DNA of 64,000 nucleotides from CAVWDU01 sp963840725 (lineage in GTDB: Bacteria > Pseudomonadota > Gammaproteobacteria > Pseudomonadales > Halieaceae): the NCBI GenBank assembly GCA_963840725.1, contig CAWIZY010000018.1, positions 1 to 64,000 on the forward strand, read 5' to 3'. Position 1 is the stretch's first letter, and each line of letters begins with the position of its first letter. The position numbers and the translations under genes were made by a program. This document shows positions 45,442 through 53,975 of this stretch, in pieces. Below the pieces are notes generated by a model. That model made no database searches, was not told where the DNA came from, and saw nothing but the letters and a program-made list of their open reading frames with translations.

Positions 45442-46515
45442 TTGACGACCAGCCCCAAGCGGATTGCGAAGGCGAGTGGTAGGGCACGCAAATCGGCAAC
45501 AGCGAAGACGACAGCATCGAAAGCGTGTGACGTAATAGTGGCAGACAAGAAAAAAATAGCCAATGCGTCTATCAAGAAGCAGGGCGTCAAGGCAGCGACT
45601 ATCTCCGCCGCGGCGGAGTCCCGTGTTGATGCCGCAGAAGAAGAAAGTTTCCAGCGCGCCAAGGCTGCCCGAAAAGTGGACAAGTCGCTGGATGCAACCC
45701 AGTTATATCTGAACGAAATCGGCTTTTCACCTTTGCTCACGGCTGATGAAGAGAAGCATTTTGCTCGCATGGCCAGAGATGGTGATGAAAGCGGTCGTCG
45801 CAGAATGATCGAGAGTAACTTGCGTCTGGTGGTCAAGATATCGCGTCGCTATATCAACCGTGGTTTGACTCTGCTTGACCTGATCGAAGAGGGCAACCTC
45901 GGATTAATTCGGGCGGTAGAAAAGTTTGATCCCGAGCGCGGATTTCGTTTTTCGACTTATGCCACCTGGTGGATTCGCCAGACCATCGAGCGGGCTATCA
46001 TGAATCAGACCCGTACGATTCGATTGCCCATTCACGTGGTCAAGGAACTCAACGTATACCTGCGTGCCGCTCGTGAGCTCACCCAGAAACTGGATCACGA
46101 GCCCAGCGCCGATGAGATTGCCGAGCTACTCGACAAGCCGGCGCACGAGGTTAAGCGCCTGTTATGTCTGAATGAGCGGGTTACCTCGGTAGATGTGCCT
46201 GTAGGCCCCGATTCTGACAAGGCGGTATTGGATACCATTCCCGATGCCAGAGTTTGCGATCCTTCAGAGTTATTGCAAGACAGCAATATCAACGAGAGTA
46301 TTGCCTCCTGGCTTGATGAGTTGTCCGAAAAGCAGCGAGAAGTGGTGTCGCGGCGATTTGGCCTGCGCGGCTACGAAAGCAGCACACTGGAAGAGGTTGG
46401 TCGTGAGATCGGGCTCACCCGGGAGCGAGTCCGCCAGATACAGGTCGAAGCCCTGAAGAGATTGCGCATCATCATGGAGACTCAGGGACTGAGCGGCGAA
46501 TCATTATTCGACTGA
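45442..46515 (+). CDS. rpoS: RNA polymerase sigma factor RpoS
   Basis: Stationary-phase and general-stress sigma factor. Region 1.2 to 4.2 motifs are present: LRLVVKISRRYINRGLTLLD, GFRFSTYATWWIRQTIERAI and LTRERVRQIQVEALKRLR. The 357-residue protein has an N-terminal Lys/Ala-rich extension of about 60 residues. A TTG start follows GGAGGTGGAG; a six-codon mini-ORF (ATG at 45428, TGA at 45443-45445) overlaps it. nlpD precedes it as is usual; the 283 bases between show no terminator. Confidence 0.95.
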   Translation: MTTSPKRIAKASGRARKSATAKTTASKACDVIVADKKKIANASIKKQGVKAATISAAAESRVDAAEEESFQRAKAARKVDKSLDATQLYLNEIGFSPLLTADEEKHFARMARDGDESGRRRMIESNLRLVVKISRRYINRGLTLLDLIEEGNLGLIRAVEKFDPERGFRFSTYATWWIRQTIERAIMNQTRTIRLPIHVVKELNVYLRAARELTQKLDHEPSADEIAELLDKPAHEVKRLLCLNERVTSVDVPVGPDSDKAVLDTIPDARVCDPSELLQDSNINESIASWLDELSEKQREVVSRRFGLRGYESSTLEEVGREIGLTRERVRQIQVEALKRLRIIMETQGLSGESLFD

Positions 46516-46628
46516 GTGCCGGTCCCGCGGCTCGCCATCAAATCATCCAGCCAATAACCCTCACCTGAACTGCTCTGGCCCTTCATCCTGACGCTCCGCT
46601 GGTGACGAGAGTTTCATCGGCGGGGCTT

Positions 46629-46952
46629 TCAGCGTTCGAGAAGAGCCAGTTTGTTGGGCTTACCGGCCCATTCTTCCGCATCTGCCGGCGCTTCTTTCAT
46701 CTCCGTGATGCAAGGCCACACTTCGGCCAACTCGGCGTTGAGTTCCAGGAAGACTTGCTGATCAGCGGGTAATTCGTCTTCTGAAAAAATGGCGTCCACG
46801 GGGCACTCGGGCTCGCACAGGGCGCAGTCGATGCATTCGTCCGGGTGTATCACCAGAAAATTCGGGCCCTCGTAAAAGCAGTCCACGGGGCACACTTCCA
46901 CACAGTCTGTATGCTTGCAATTGATGCAGTCTTCACCTACCACGAACGTCAT
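46629..46952 (-). CDS. fdxA: 7Fe ferredoxin FdxA
   Basis: A small electron carrier with one [3Fe-4S] and one [4Fe-4S] cluster. The true start is the ATG at 46952 (MTFVVGEDCINCKHTDCVEV), giving 107 residues like Azotobacter FdI. The cysteines lie in CINCKHTDCVEVCPVDC and CIDCALCEPECPVD. Its place between rpoS and mutS is conserved in pseudomonads. Confidence 0.96.
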   Translation of the reverse strand: MTFVVGEDCINCKHTDCVEVCPVDCFYEGPNFLVIHPDECIDCALCEPECPVDAIFSEDELPADQQVFLELNAELAEVWPCITEMKEAPADAEEWAGKPNKLALLER

Positions 46953-47067
46953 GCCGATCTTGCCTCCTGAACCGGGTATTGCGGGTAACGGTCCCCCGAC
47001 GCTGGGGCAGCACAGTTTACCTGTCCGCGAACCGTAATTGAAGGTTTTTCCCGCCACATGGCGCTCA

Positions 47068-49638
47068 TCAACCGTCCAGCAGTGACTGAAGGGTGTAGAG
47101 GGTATCCAGTGCCTGCCGGGGGCTCAGGTCGTCGATGTCCAGTTCGGCCAGTGCAGTGGCTACCGGACTTGGCCCGGTCTCCGCGAACATGTCGACCTGG
47201 GTCAGGTTGGTTGGCGTAGATAAGTGTTCACCACGTTCCAGTGCGGCCAGTTTTTCCCGGGCCGCTTTCAGCACCGGGCCAGGCACGCCCGCCAGTTTCG
47301 CCACCTCCAGACCAAAACTCCGGTTTGCTGGTCCTTCCTGAATGTGATGCAGGAAGACGACGTGATCCTGGTGCTCGGTCGCATCGAGATGGACATTGGC
47401 CATGGTCGGGCAGTGGTCCGGTAAGCTGGTGAGCTCAAAGTAGTGCGTGGCAAACAGGGTGAATGATTGCACCGAGCGAGCTAATTCCACAGCGGCAGCC
47501 CAGGCGAGACTGAGCCCGTCGAAGGTGCTGGTCCCCCGGCCAACCTCGTCCATTAATACCAGGCTTTGTGGCGTGGCATTGTGAAGAATATTGGCGGTTT
47601 CAGTCATCTCGACCATGAAGGTGGAGCGCCCGGAGGCGAGGTCATCTGCAGAGCCTATCCGGGTGAATATTCGGTCCAGAGGTGACAGGCGAACTGCGGC
47701 TGCGGGCACGAAGCTGCCAACGTGCGCCAACAGGGCAATCACGGCATTCTGGCGCATATAGGTGGATTTACCGCCCATGTTGGGGCCGGTGATCAATAGC
47801 ATTCGGCGTTTGGCGTCGAGTAGCGTATCGTTGGCAATAAAGGGTTCATCCAGGGCCTGCTCTACCACCAGGTGGCGCCCCGCCTCAACTTCGAAAGTCG
47901 ATCCTTGCACGAACTCCGGACAACAAAAGTCCAACTGGTCGGCCCTTTCTGCCAGGCATGCCAGCAGGTCGATTTCCGCCACAGCGCTGGCCGTGTCCTG
48001 CAGTTCTGCCAGACACTCGTTGAGTCGCTCCAGCAGTGCCTCGTACAGGATTTTCTCCCTTGCCAGAGCGCGGCTCTTGCTCGATAGGGCTTTATCCTCA
48101 AATGACTTGAGCTCAGGGGTGATAAAACGCTCGGCGTTTTTCAGGGTCTGGCGGCGTTGGTACTCCGCGGGTAGCTCTGCCTGGTGGCTACGACCAATTT
48201 CGATGTAGTAACCGTGCACCCGGTTGTACCCCACCTTGAGGGTGTTGATGCCGGTTCTTTGCCGTTCTCGCTGTTCAATTTCGAGTAAAAATTCGCCGGC
48301 ATGACCACTGATCTGCCGCAGTTCGTCGAGTTCAGGGTCATAGCCGTCGGCAATCACACCGCCATCACGAATCACCACGGGTGGATTTTCGATGATGGCA
48401 CTCTCTAACAGCTCACACAGTCCAGGGTATTCACTGGCCTGACGGTCCAGCATCTGCAACGGCTTACACTCGCAGTCTGCCAGCGCCGCACTCAATTGTG
48501 GCAACGCCCGCAATGAGCTGAGCAGACGGGTAAGGTCCCGGGGTCGGGCCGAGCGCAGCGCAACCCGGCTGAGTATCCGCTCGAGATCTCCGATCGGCGC
48601 CAGCGCTTCACGCACTGCTTCATACCGGTAGTGGCTGGAGAGAGTTTCCACAGCGGTCTGGCGGGCGGTGATCTCTTCAATATCAGTGAGTGGCCGATGC
48701 AGCCAGCGCCGCAGCAGGCGACTGCCCATGCTGGTCACAGCGCTGTTCATCACCGCATATATTGTGTGTTCGCTGCCCCCCGCCAGATTCTTGTCGATCT
48801 CAAGGTTACGGCGGGTGGCCGCGTCGAGAATGACACTCTCGGCACGACTCTCATGGTTCAGGCTGCGAATATGCGGCAGAGCGCTGCGCTGAGTCTCTTT
48901 GACGTACTGCAGCAAACAGCCTGCGGCGGCAATGGCCAGCTCCAGTTGTTCGCAACCGAAGCCCTGCAGATCGTGGCATTGAAATTGGGTATTCAGCGCC
49001 CGTCTCGCGCTGTCGGTGTCGAACTCCCATTCGGGCTGTTGGCGGGCACCTCTTCTGGTGACCACGCAGGCTGACTGAATTGACTCACTGTACAGCGTTT
49101 CGGCCGGGTCCAGCCGCTGCAGCTCGCTTTCCAGACCCTCCTCACCCTGAACTTCAAGCACCCGGAAACGGCCGCTACTGATATCCATGTAGGCGATACC
49201 ATAAGCGGTTCCCGCCTGGCTCACCGCCAGCAGGAGGTTGTCTTTGCGGTCGTCAAGTAGGGCCTCATCTGACAGCGTCCCCGGGGTAACAACCCTCGCT
49301 ACCTGTCGTTCAACCGGCCCTTTGCTGGTTGCCGGATCGCCTACCTGTTCTACGATCGCGACGGAAACCCCGGCTTTTACCAATCTCGCCAGATAGGATT
49401 CCGCTGCGTGGAAGGGTACGCCGGCCATGGGTATCGGCTCACCCGCAGCCTTGCCACGGGCGGTGAGCGTTATATCGAGCAATTCCGCGGCTCGGCGGGC
49501 ATCATCGAAAAACAACTCGTAAAAGTCGCCCATGCGGTAGAAGACCAGATCGTGTGGGTGCTCTGCCTTGATGCGCAGATACTGCTGCATCATGGGGGTA
49601 TGTTCGGCTGGTCGCGGCTTTGGAGAAATTTTGTTCAC
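47068..49638 (-). CDS. mutS: DNA mismatch repair protein MutS
   Basis: Detects mismatches and recruits MutL. The 856-residue protein starts with GTG at 49638. The mismatch-contacting region MGDFYELFFDDA lies near residues 37-48, the Walker A ITGPNMGGKSTYMRQ near 619-633, and DEVGRGTSTFDGLSLAWA downstream. It is followed by fdxA on the same strand. Confidence 0.97.
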   Translation of the reverse strand: MNKISPKPRPAEHTPMMQQYLRIKAEHPHDLVFYRMGDFYELFFDDARRAAELLDITLTARGKAAGEPIPMAGVPFHAAESYLARLVKAGVSVAIVEQVGDPATSKGPVERQVARVVTPGTLSDEALLDDRKDNLLLAVSQAGTAYGIAYMDISSGRFRVLEVQGEEGLESELQRLDPAETLYSESIQSACVVTRRGARQQPEWEFDTDSARRALNTQFQCHDLQGFGCEQLELAIAAAGCLLQYVKETQRSALPHIRSLNHESRAESVILDAATRRNLEIDKNLAGGSEHTIYAVMNSAVTSMGSRLLRRWLHRPLTDIEEITARQTAVETLSSHYRYEAVREALAPIGDLERILSRVALRSARPRDLTRLLSSLRALPQLSAALADCECKPLQMLDRQASEYPGLCELLESAIIENPPVVIRDGGVIADGYDPELDELRQISGHAGEFLLEIEQRERQRTGINTLKVGYNRVHGYYIEIGRSHQAELPAEYQRRQTLKNAERFITPELKSFEDKALSSKSRALAREKILYEALLERLNECLAELQDTASAVAEIDLLACLAERADQLDFCCPEFVQGSTFEVEAGRHLVVEQALDEPFIANDTLLDAKRRMLLITGPNMGGKSTYMRQNAVIALLAHVGSFVPAAAVRLSPLDRIFTRIGSADDLASGRSTFMVEMTETANILHNATPQSLVLMDEVGRGTSTFDGLSLAWAAAVELARSVQSFTLFATHYFELTSLPDHCPTMANVHLDATEHQDHVVFLHHIQEGPANRSFGLEVAKLAGVPGPVLKAAREKLAALERGEHLSTPTNLTQVDMFAETGPSPVATALAELDIDDLSPRQALDTLYTLQSLLDG

Positions 49639-50011
49639 TTCGAGGTTGTCGGTGGTGCCTGATGCGGCAAATGAGTCCGGTTAAGCGGCGATAACTGTAG
49701 CGGTTTCCATCGTTCTTATACAGTGCTTTATCCATGTGTTGTGGGTCCGGGGTCGCCTAATAGCCTATGGCGCCTGGAGCCCGATGAATCACTGAAGTTG
49801 TCACGCTCCGGCTATCGGTCGCTATTCTGGGTCCGGGACGCTATCATCACGCCCTTGCCAGGAGCGCCCGGCACCGCAGCTTTTGCCAGCGGTCGCAGTG
49901 CCACCGGCACCGCAGCGATGAATTGGCCTGGACCGCCCGTCGCCGTTTGTGTCGTTGGTATATTGTCGGTAAAGACTGCTGGTATTACACGGATCAATCA
50001 GGGAACAAATT
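49639..50011. other. Divergent intergenic region mutS-purE
   Basis: No gene is supported in these 373 bases. It must hold both promoters. A TATATT at 49959-49964 may be a -10 for purE, but no matching -35 is seen. A short direct repeat (CCGGCACCGCAG, twice between 49869 and 49916) is the only other structure noticed. Confidence 0.5.
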
Positions 50012-50509
50012 ATGGCTGCACAGCAACCCGGCCCCCAGGTCAGTGTCATTATGGGCTCTCAGTCCGACTGGCCAACCATGTGCCACGCAACCGAAATGCT
50101 TGACGCACTCGGGGTGCCGCACGAGACACGTATTGTGTCTGCGCACAGGACGCCACAGCGCATGTACCAGTTCGCTACCGAGGCGCAGGAACGCGGTGTT
50201 CAGGTGATTGTAGCGGGTGCCGGTGGATCGGCACACCTGCCGGGGATGGTGGCAGCGCTGACCCTGCTGCCAGTCATCGCGGTGCCAGTCACCAGTAAAG
50301 CGCTCAGCGGTATGGATAGCTTGCTGTCGATCGTGCAAATGCCCAAGGGGGTTGCCGTGGCGACCCAGGCGATAGGCCCAGGCGGCGCGGCCAATGCCGG
50401 ACTGATGGCGGCGCAGATTCTCGCCCTGGGTGACGCGGCTCTGGCGCAGCGACTGCGCGCCTGGCGGGAACAGTTGACGGGCAGTGTGGAGGAGGCCGTC
50501 GCCGGATGA
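50012..50509 (+). CDS. purE: N5-carboxyaminoimidazole ribonucleotide mutase
   Basis: A class I PurE that turns N5-CAIR into CAIR in purine synthesis. The 165-residue protein has VIMGSQSDWPTM, the active-site loop SAHRTPQRM and AGGSAHLPGM. The stop overlaps the purK start by ATGA, matching the two-step PurK-PurE route. Confidence 0.97.
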   Translation: MAAQQPGPQVSVIMGSQSDWPTMCHATEMLDALGVPHETRIVSAHRTPQRMYQFATEAQERGVQVIVAGAGGSAHLPGMVAALTLLPVIAVPVTSKALSGMDSLLSIVQMPKGVAVATQAIGPGGAANAGLMAAQILALGDAALAQRLRAWREQLTGSVEEAVAG

Positions 50510-51624
50510 GAGTTGGGATAATCGGCAGTGGTCAGCTCGCCAGAATGCTGGCACTGGCCGGTCGCAATATGGGTATCCGCTTCGCGATTGTGGCCCTGGA
50601 TGGTGAGTCAGCAGAGTGCGTCGAGGGCCTCGGTACCGTAACCCCCTGGCGTTTGGATCAGGGCGATCCGCAGGCTCTCTACGCCGCCATGGGCGAACCT
50701 GACGTTATCACGGTGGAGCGCGAGAACATCAGCGTTGACCTGCTGCGGGCCTTGCAGCGGTTTGCCCCGGTTCACCCCAACCCGGATGCGGTAAGCCATT
50801 GTCAGAACCGACTGCGCGAGCGACTCCTGCTCCGCTCGCTGGCAATTGAAGTAGCACCTTTTGCAGAAGCGTTTACTCGGCGGGATGTCGAGTTGGCGCT
50901 GCAGTCTCTGGGTTTACCGGCCGTTATCAAACACGCCAGCGAAGGGTATGACGGCAAGAGCCAGTGGCGCATCAAGGCTGTCGATGATCTCGCGGCGTTT
51001 GATCCGCCGCAAACTGAAGCGGAATGGCTGGTCGAAAAATGGATCAGTTTTGATACCGAGGTGTCGCTGATAGCCGCTCGTTCCAGCACCGGAGAGGTGG
51101 CATTATATCCCCCGACTCTGAACAGTCATCGGGACGGTATCCTGATTCGTTCCATGGTGCCAGCGACGGGCTTGAGTGCGGAGCAGGCCGCGGTAGCCCA
51201 GGGTTATATCAGGCGCTTGTTGGAAGCGATGGACTATGTCGGCGTCCTGACTATGGAGTGTTTCGTGCTCGATGATCAGGTGCTGGTCAACGAATTGGCG
51301 CCGCGTGTGCACAATAGCGGTCACTGGACCCAGCAGGCAAATGTGAGTTCGCAATTTGAAAACCACTTGCGTGCTATTCTGGGGTTGCCCCTTGGCAACA
51401 CCCATTTGTGCGGATTTGCCGGCCTGGTCAATATTCTTGGTGACCCTCCCGGCCCCGGATGCTACGCCGAACTGGCGGGCAGTGCCTCACTGCACTGGTA
51501 TGAGAAGCAGCCCCGACCCGGGCGGAAGCTGGGTCATATGGCCGTGTCGGGGCCGGAGGAATCCACTGTTCGGGATCATCTTGACCGGATTCAGGAGGCC
51601 CTGTACGGGGCCTCCGACACCTGA
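50506..51624 (+). CDS. purK: N5-carboxyaminoimidazole ribonucleotide synthase
   Basis: An ATP-grasp enzyme that makes N5-CAIR from AIR, bicarbonate and ATP. The N-terminus IIGSGQLARMLALAGRNMGI is typical and the ATP-grasp metal site is in VNELAPRVHNSGHWTQ. It is 372 residues and is coupled to purE. Confidence 0.96.
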   Translation: MRVGIIGSGQLARMLALAGRNMGIRFAIVALDGESAECVEGLGTVTPWRLDQGDPQALYAAMGEPDVITVERENISVDLLRALQRFAPVHPNPDAVSHCQNRLRERLLLRSLAIEVAPFAEAFTRRDVELALQSLGLPAVIKHASEGYDGKSQWRIKAVDDLAAFDPPQTEAEWLVEKWISFDTEVSLIAARSSTGEVALYPPTLNSHRDGILIRSMVPATGLSAEQAAVAQGYIRRLLEAMDYVGVLTMECFVLDDQVLVNELAPRVHNSGHWTQQANVSSQFENHLRAILGLPLGNTHLCGFAGLVNILGDPPGPGCYAELAGSASLHWYEKQPRPGRKLGHMAVSGPEESTVRDHLDRIQEALYGASDT

Positions 51625-51701
51625 GGCCGCGCCACCGGCACCTTGAGGCTGCGCCACTGGCCACTAATCGGTGCAGTCCTGGCGACGCTGTGACTGGTCC
51701 G

Positions 51702-53114
51702 CTAGCTGTCCTGTTGACCGGGCATTAGACCGCGCCGCACCGAGAACAGGCTGGCAAGAAGAGCCATACAGAGACTTGCCGTCATCGCCAGGTTTACCGT
51801 ACTCAGAAGCGCCGGATATTGCGCCGCGGTGATCACCTGGTTGCCCAGTAATTGATGCACCAGCAAGTTGACCAGACTGATTCCCACCAGGTTGCCGGAA
51901 ACCCGCGCCAGATTGACCGTCGCCGAAGCGACCCCGATTTCAGTCGCAGGCACGGCACTCATGACCGCGTTGTTGTTGGGTGTAGAAAAAAGCCCGAAGC
52001 CAATGCCCATAATAAACTGTGAAGCACAGACGTAAATGAGGCCCGTGTGGAAGTCGAGTCTGGCCAGCATCGCGAATGCGGCTGCACAGAGCAAACAGCC
52101 CAGCGTCGATAAGATCCGCGGCTCTACGGTATCGGACAAGCGCCCGGCAAAAGGTGCCAGCAGAGCCATTGCCAGCGCCTGTACGAGGACAACCTGGCCG
52201 GCCTCCAGGGCGCTGAGACCGCGCGCATATTGCAGATATAAACTGAGCAGGAATGCCAGTGAATAGGTGCTGGCGTACATCAGCGACGCGGTGGCCAGGG
52301 AAAACGAGAACAGGCGATTTTCACGGAACAGCTGAATGCGGATCAGCGGTTCAGGGTTGCGCGATTGCTGGAGCACAAACAGCGAGAGTAGAGCCGCTGC
52401 CAGCAGCAGCATGAGCGCGCCAGGCCAGCCGGGCAGACTCTTCAGCCCGGCGACCAGAGCGATAGCCCAGCCGGCAAAGATTGCCGAGCCGGCCCAGTCA
52501 AACGCAGAGTGCCGTTCATGACGCCACTCGCCGGTGAGGCGAGTACCAATAACAGCAAGTAGCAGTAGGACCAGCGGCACCGGCAACAGGAAAACCGACC
52601 GCCAACCTAAATTGTCGGTGATCATCCCTCCGAGGGCGGGTGCCACCGTCAGACCGATATAGACTGCCGCGGTGTTGAGGCCAAGGGGTAAGCCTCGCTT
52701 ATTGGCGGGAAACACCGCAGTGATAATAGCCAGACTGGTGCCAAAAATCATTGCCGACCCCGCGCCCTGCACGAAGCGCAGAAACAGGATCCATTCAATG
52801 TTTGGAGCCCAAAAGGCGACCAGGGAAGCAGAGCCAATGATAGCGATGCCCATGGCGTAAACGCGCTTTCTGCCAATATTGTCGGCGAGTTTTGCAAATG
52901 GCAGCATGAAAGTGACATTACTGAGTAAGAACAGGGTGGGCAGCAGTGATACAGATACCGCATCGGCGGCCAGGGATTCGGCCATGGCTGGGATCGCCAT
53001 GGTGACCGAGGCCATGCTCAGGGGCGTCAAAAATGAGCCCATGCAAATAACCGCTACTACAAGATTGCGATCAGGTCCGGGGCCGGGCTGGGTGCTTGCT
53101 TCGGGTTCGTTCAC
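51702..53114 (-). CDS. DHA2-family MFS multidrug exporter
   Basis: A 470-residue transporter with about 14 predicted helices of the EmrB/QacA drug:H+ antiporter type. The motif-A-like loop is KLADNIGRKRVYAMG after the second helix, and motif C-like GPALGG appears as APALGGMITDNLGW. The substrate is unknown. It begins with a GTG at 53114 that lacks its own ribosome site and overlaps the stop of a 38-codon ORF (GTGA), which suggests coupled translation. Confidence 0.9.
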   Translation of the reverse strand: MNEPEASTQPGPGPDRNLVVAVICMGSFLTPLSMASVTMAIPAMAESLAADAVSVSLLPTLFLLSNVTFMLPFAKLADNIGRKRVYAMGIAIIGSASLVAFWAPNIEWILFLRFVQGAGSAMIFGTSLAIITAVFPANKRGLPLGLNTAAVYIGLTVAPALGGMITDNLGWRSVFLLPVPLVLLLLAVIGTRLTGEWRHERHSAFDWAGSAIFAGWAIALVAGLKSLPGWPGALMLLLAAALLSLFVLQQSRNPEPLIRIQLFRENRLFSFSLATASLMYASTYSLAFLLSLYLQYARGLSALEAGQVVLVQALAMALLAPFAGRLSDTVEPRILSTLGCLLCAAAFAMLARLDFHTGLIYVCASQFIMGIGFGLFSTPNNNAVMSAVPATEIGVASATVNLARVSGNLVGISLVNLLVHQLLGNQVITAAQYPALLSTVNLAMTASLCMALLASLFSVRRGLMPGQQDS

Positions 53115-53227
53115 GCCCCGGGGCCGCCGTCGTAATTGTCTCTATCGCCCTTATGCAGCGCTCGCATGGCCGCTGGGCCGAAGCCAATGAGGCCACCCGT
53201 GTTGCAGCAGGTCTTCGAGCAACTCAT
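53111..53227 (-). CDS. 38-residue ORF translationally coupled to the MFS exporter
   Basis: A small ORF with an ideal AGGAGG (53234-53239) six bases before its ATG. It ends in a TGA that overlaps the exporter's GTG start. The product begins MSCSKTCCNTGGLIGFGPAA and ends DNYDGGPGA, with three cysteines in the first eight residues. It may be a regulatory leader peptide, a metal- or thiol-responsive mini-protein, or only a coupling device. No family is recognised. Confidence 0.5.
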   Translation of the reverse strand: MSCSKTCCNTGGLIGFGPAAMRALHKGDRDNYDGGPGA

Positions 53228-53459
53228 AGACTGCCTCCTGTCGGTCCTGGTCAAATCACTCGGGGTTGTGAGCCTAGCGCGTCTCGCAGTTGGGAGATAG
53301 CGCCGGGGTCAGCTCGCGGCCGGAGCTGACGCCGCAGGCTGGCAGGGCGACTGCGAATTTACCCTTCGGCTCGGGCTGAAAAATAACACCGTATCGGCTA
53401 CCATAGCGGCTCAGTAGCGGTGCTCTCTCGGGTAGCCGGCATCCAGGCAGGAGCGGCGT
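53228..53459. other. Divergent intergenic region with a palindrome
   Basis: Contains an 8-bp inverted repeat GTCAGCTC-N7-GAGCTGAC at 53308-53330 with no T run, so not a terminator. It could be an operator for either divergent unit. No other gene is seen. Confidence 0.35.
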
Positions 53460-53927
53460 GTGCAGCATCCGGTGGTCACGGTAGAAATCGAAATACCCCG
53501 GGGCAGCTTTTTGAAACGTGGCCCAGGGGGGCAGGTTGATTTCGTTTCTCCCTTGCCCTGCCCCTACAACTATGGGTCCGTTCCCGGCCTTATCGGCGGC
53601 GAAGGCGATTTGCTTGATGCAGTTGTGTTGGGCCCGAGACTGGCCAGAGGAACCGTGGTGCGTGTGCCAGCCTGGGGCGCTGTAGGCTTGACGGAACGCA
53701 ATATGTACGACGACAAGCTGATCTGTTCCAGTCTGCCGCCGGATGATCAACAGCAGAAACGCATCGTGGGGTTTTTCCATTTTTACGCGCGCTGTAAGGG
53801 CCTGCTGAACTTTTTTCGGGGGCATACGGGGCCGGCTCGTTGTGAAGGCTGGGGGCGTGCCAGTGATGCCATCGCCAGGGCAGTACCAACGACCGACTCA
53901 GCCGTGGTGCCGAAAATTGACTTTTAG
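53460..53927 (+). CDS. Divergent inorganic pyrophosphatase-like protein
   Basis: A 155-residue protein with family I pyrophosphatase features: EIEIPRGSFLK, CPYNYGSVPG, GDLLDAVVLGP, NMYDDKLIC and a C-terminal FFHFYARCKGLLNFF. The usual acidic signature DGDPLD reads EGDLLD, so the first metal ligand is Glu. Other expected residues of the N-terminal Glu/Lys/Arg set are not all seen. It may be a specialised or weakened pyrophosphatase. A GTG start is used. It lies 48 bases before a ligase gene that may release phosphate products. Confidence 0.75.
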   Translation: MQHPVVTVEIEIPRGSFLKRGPGGQVDFVSPLPCPYNYGSVPGLIGGEGDLLDAVVLGPRLARGTVVRVPAWGAVGLTERNMYDDKLICSSLPPDDQQQKRIVGFFHFYARCKGLLNFFRGHTGPARCEGWGRASDAIARAVPTTDSAVVPKIDF

Positions 53928-53975
53928 GCCGACTTTTGGAGCCGGCGGATCACTGAATCTGTGGAGTAAGGTGCG

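Noticed and set aside
49723..50103. 126-codon ORF upstream of and into purE
   Set aside because: Runs out of frame into purE and lacks protein-like features.
53096..53329. 77-codon plus-strand ORF opposite the exporter start
   Set aside because: No ribosome site or protein-like composition; the minus-strand 38-codon ORF in the same place is better supported.
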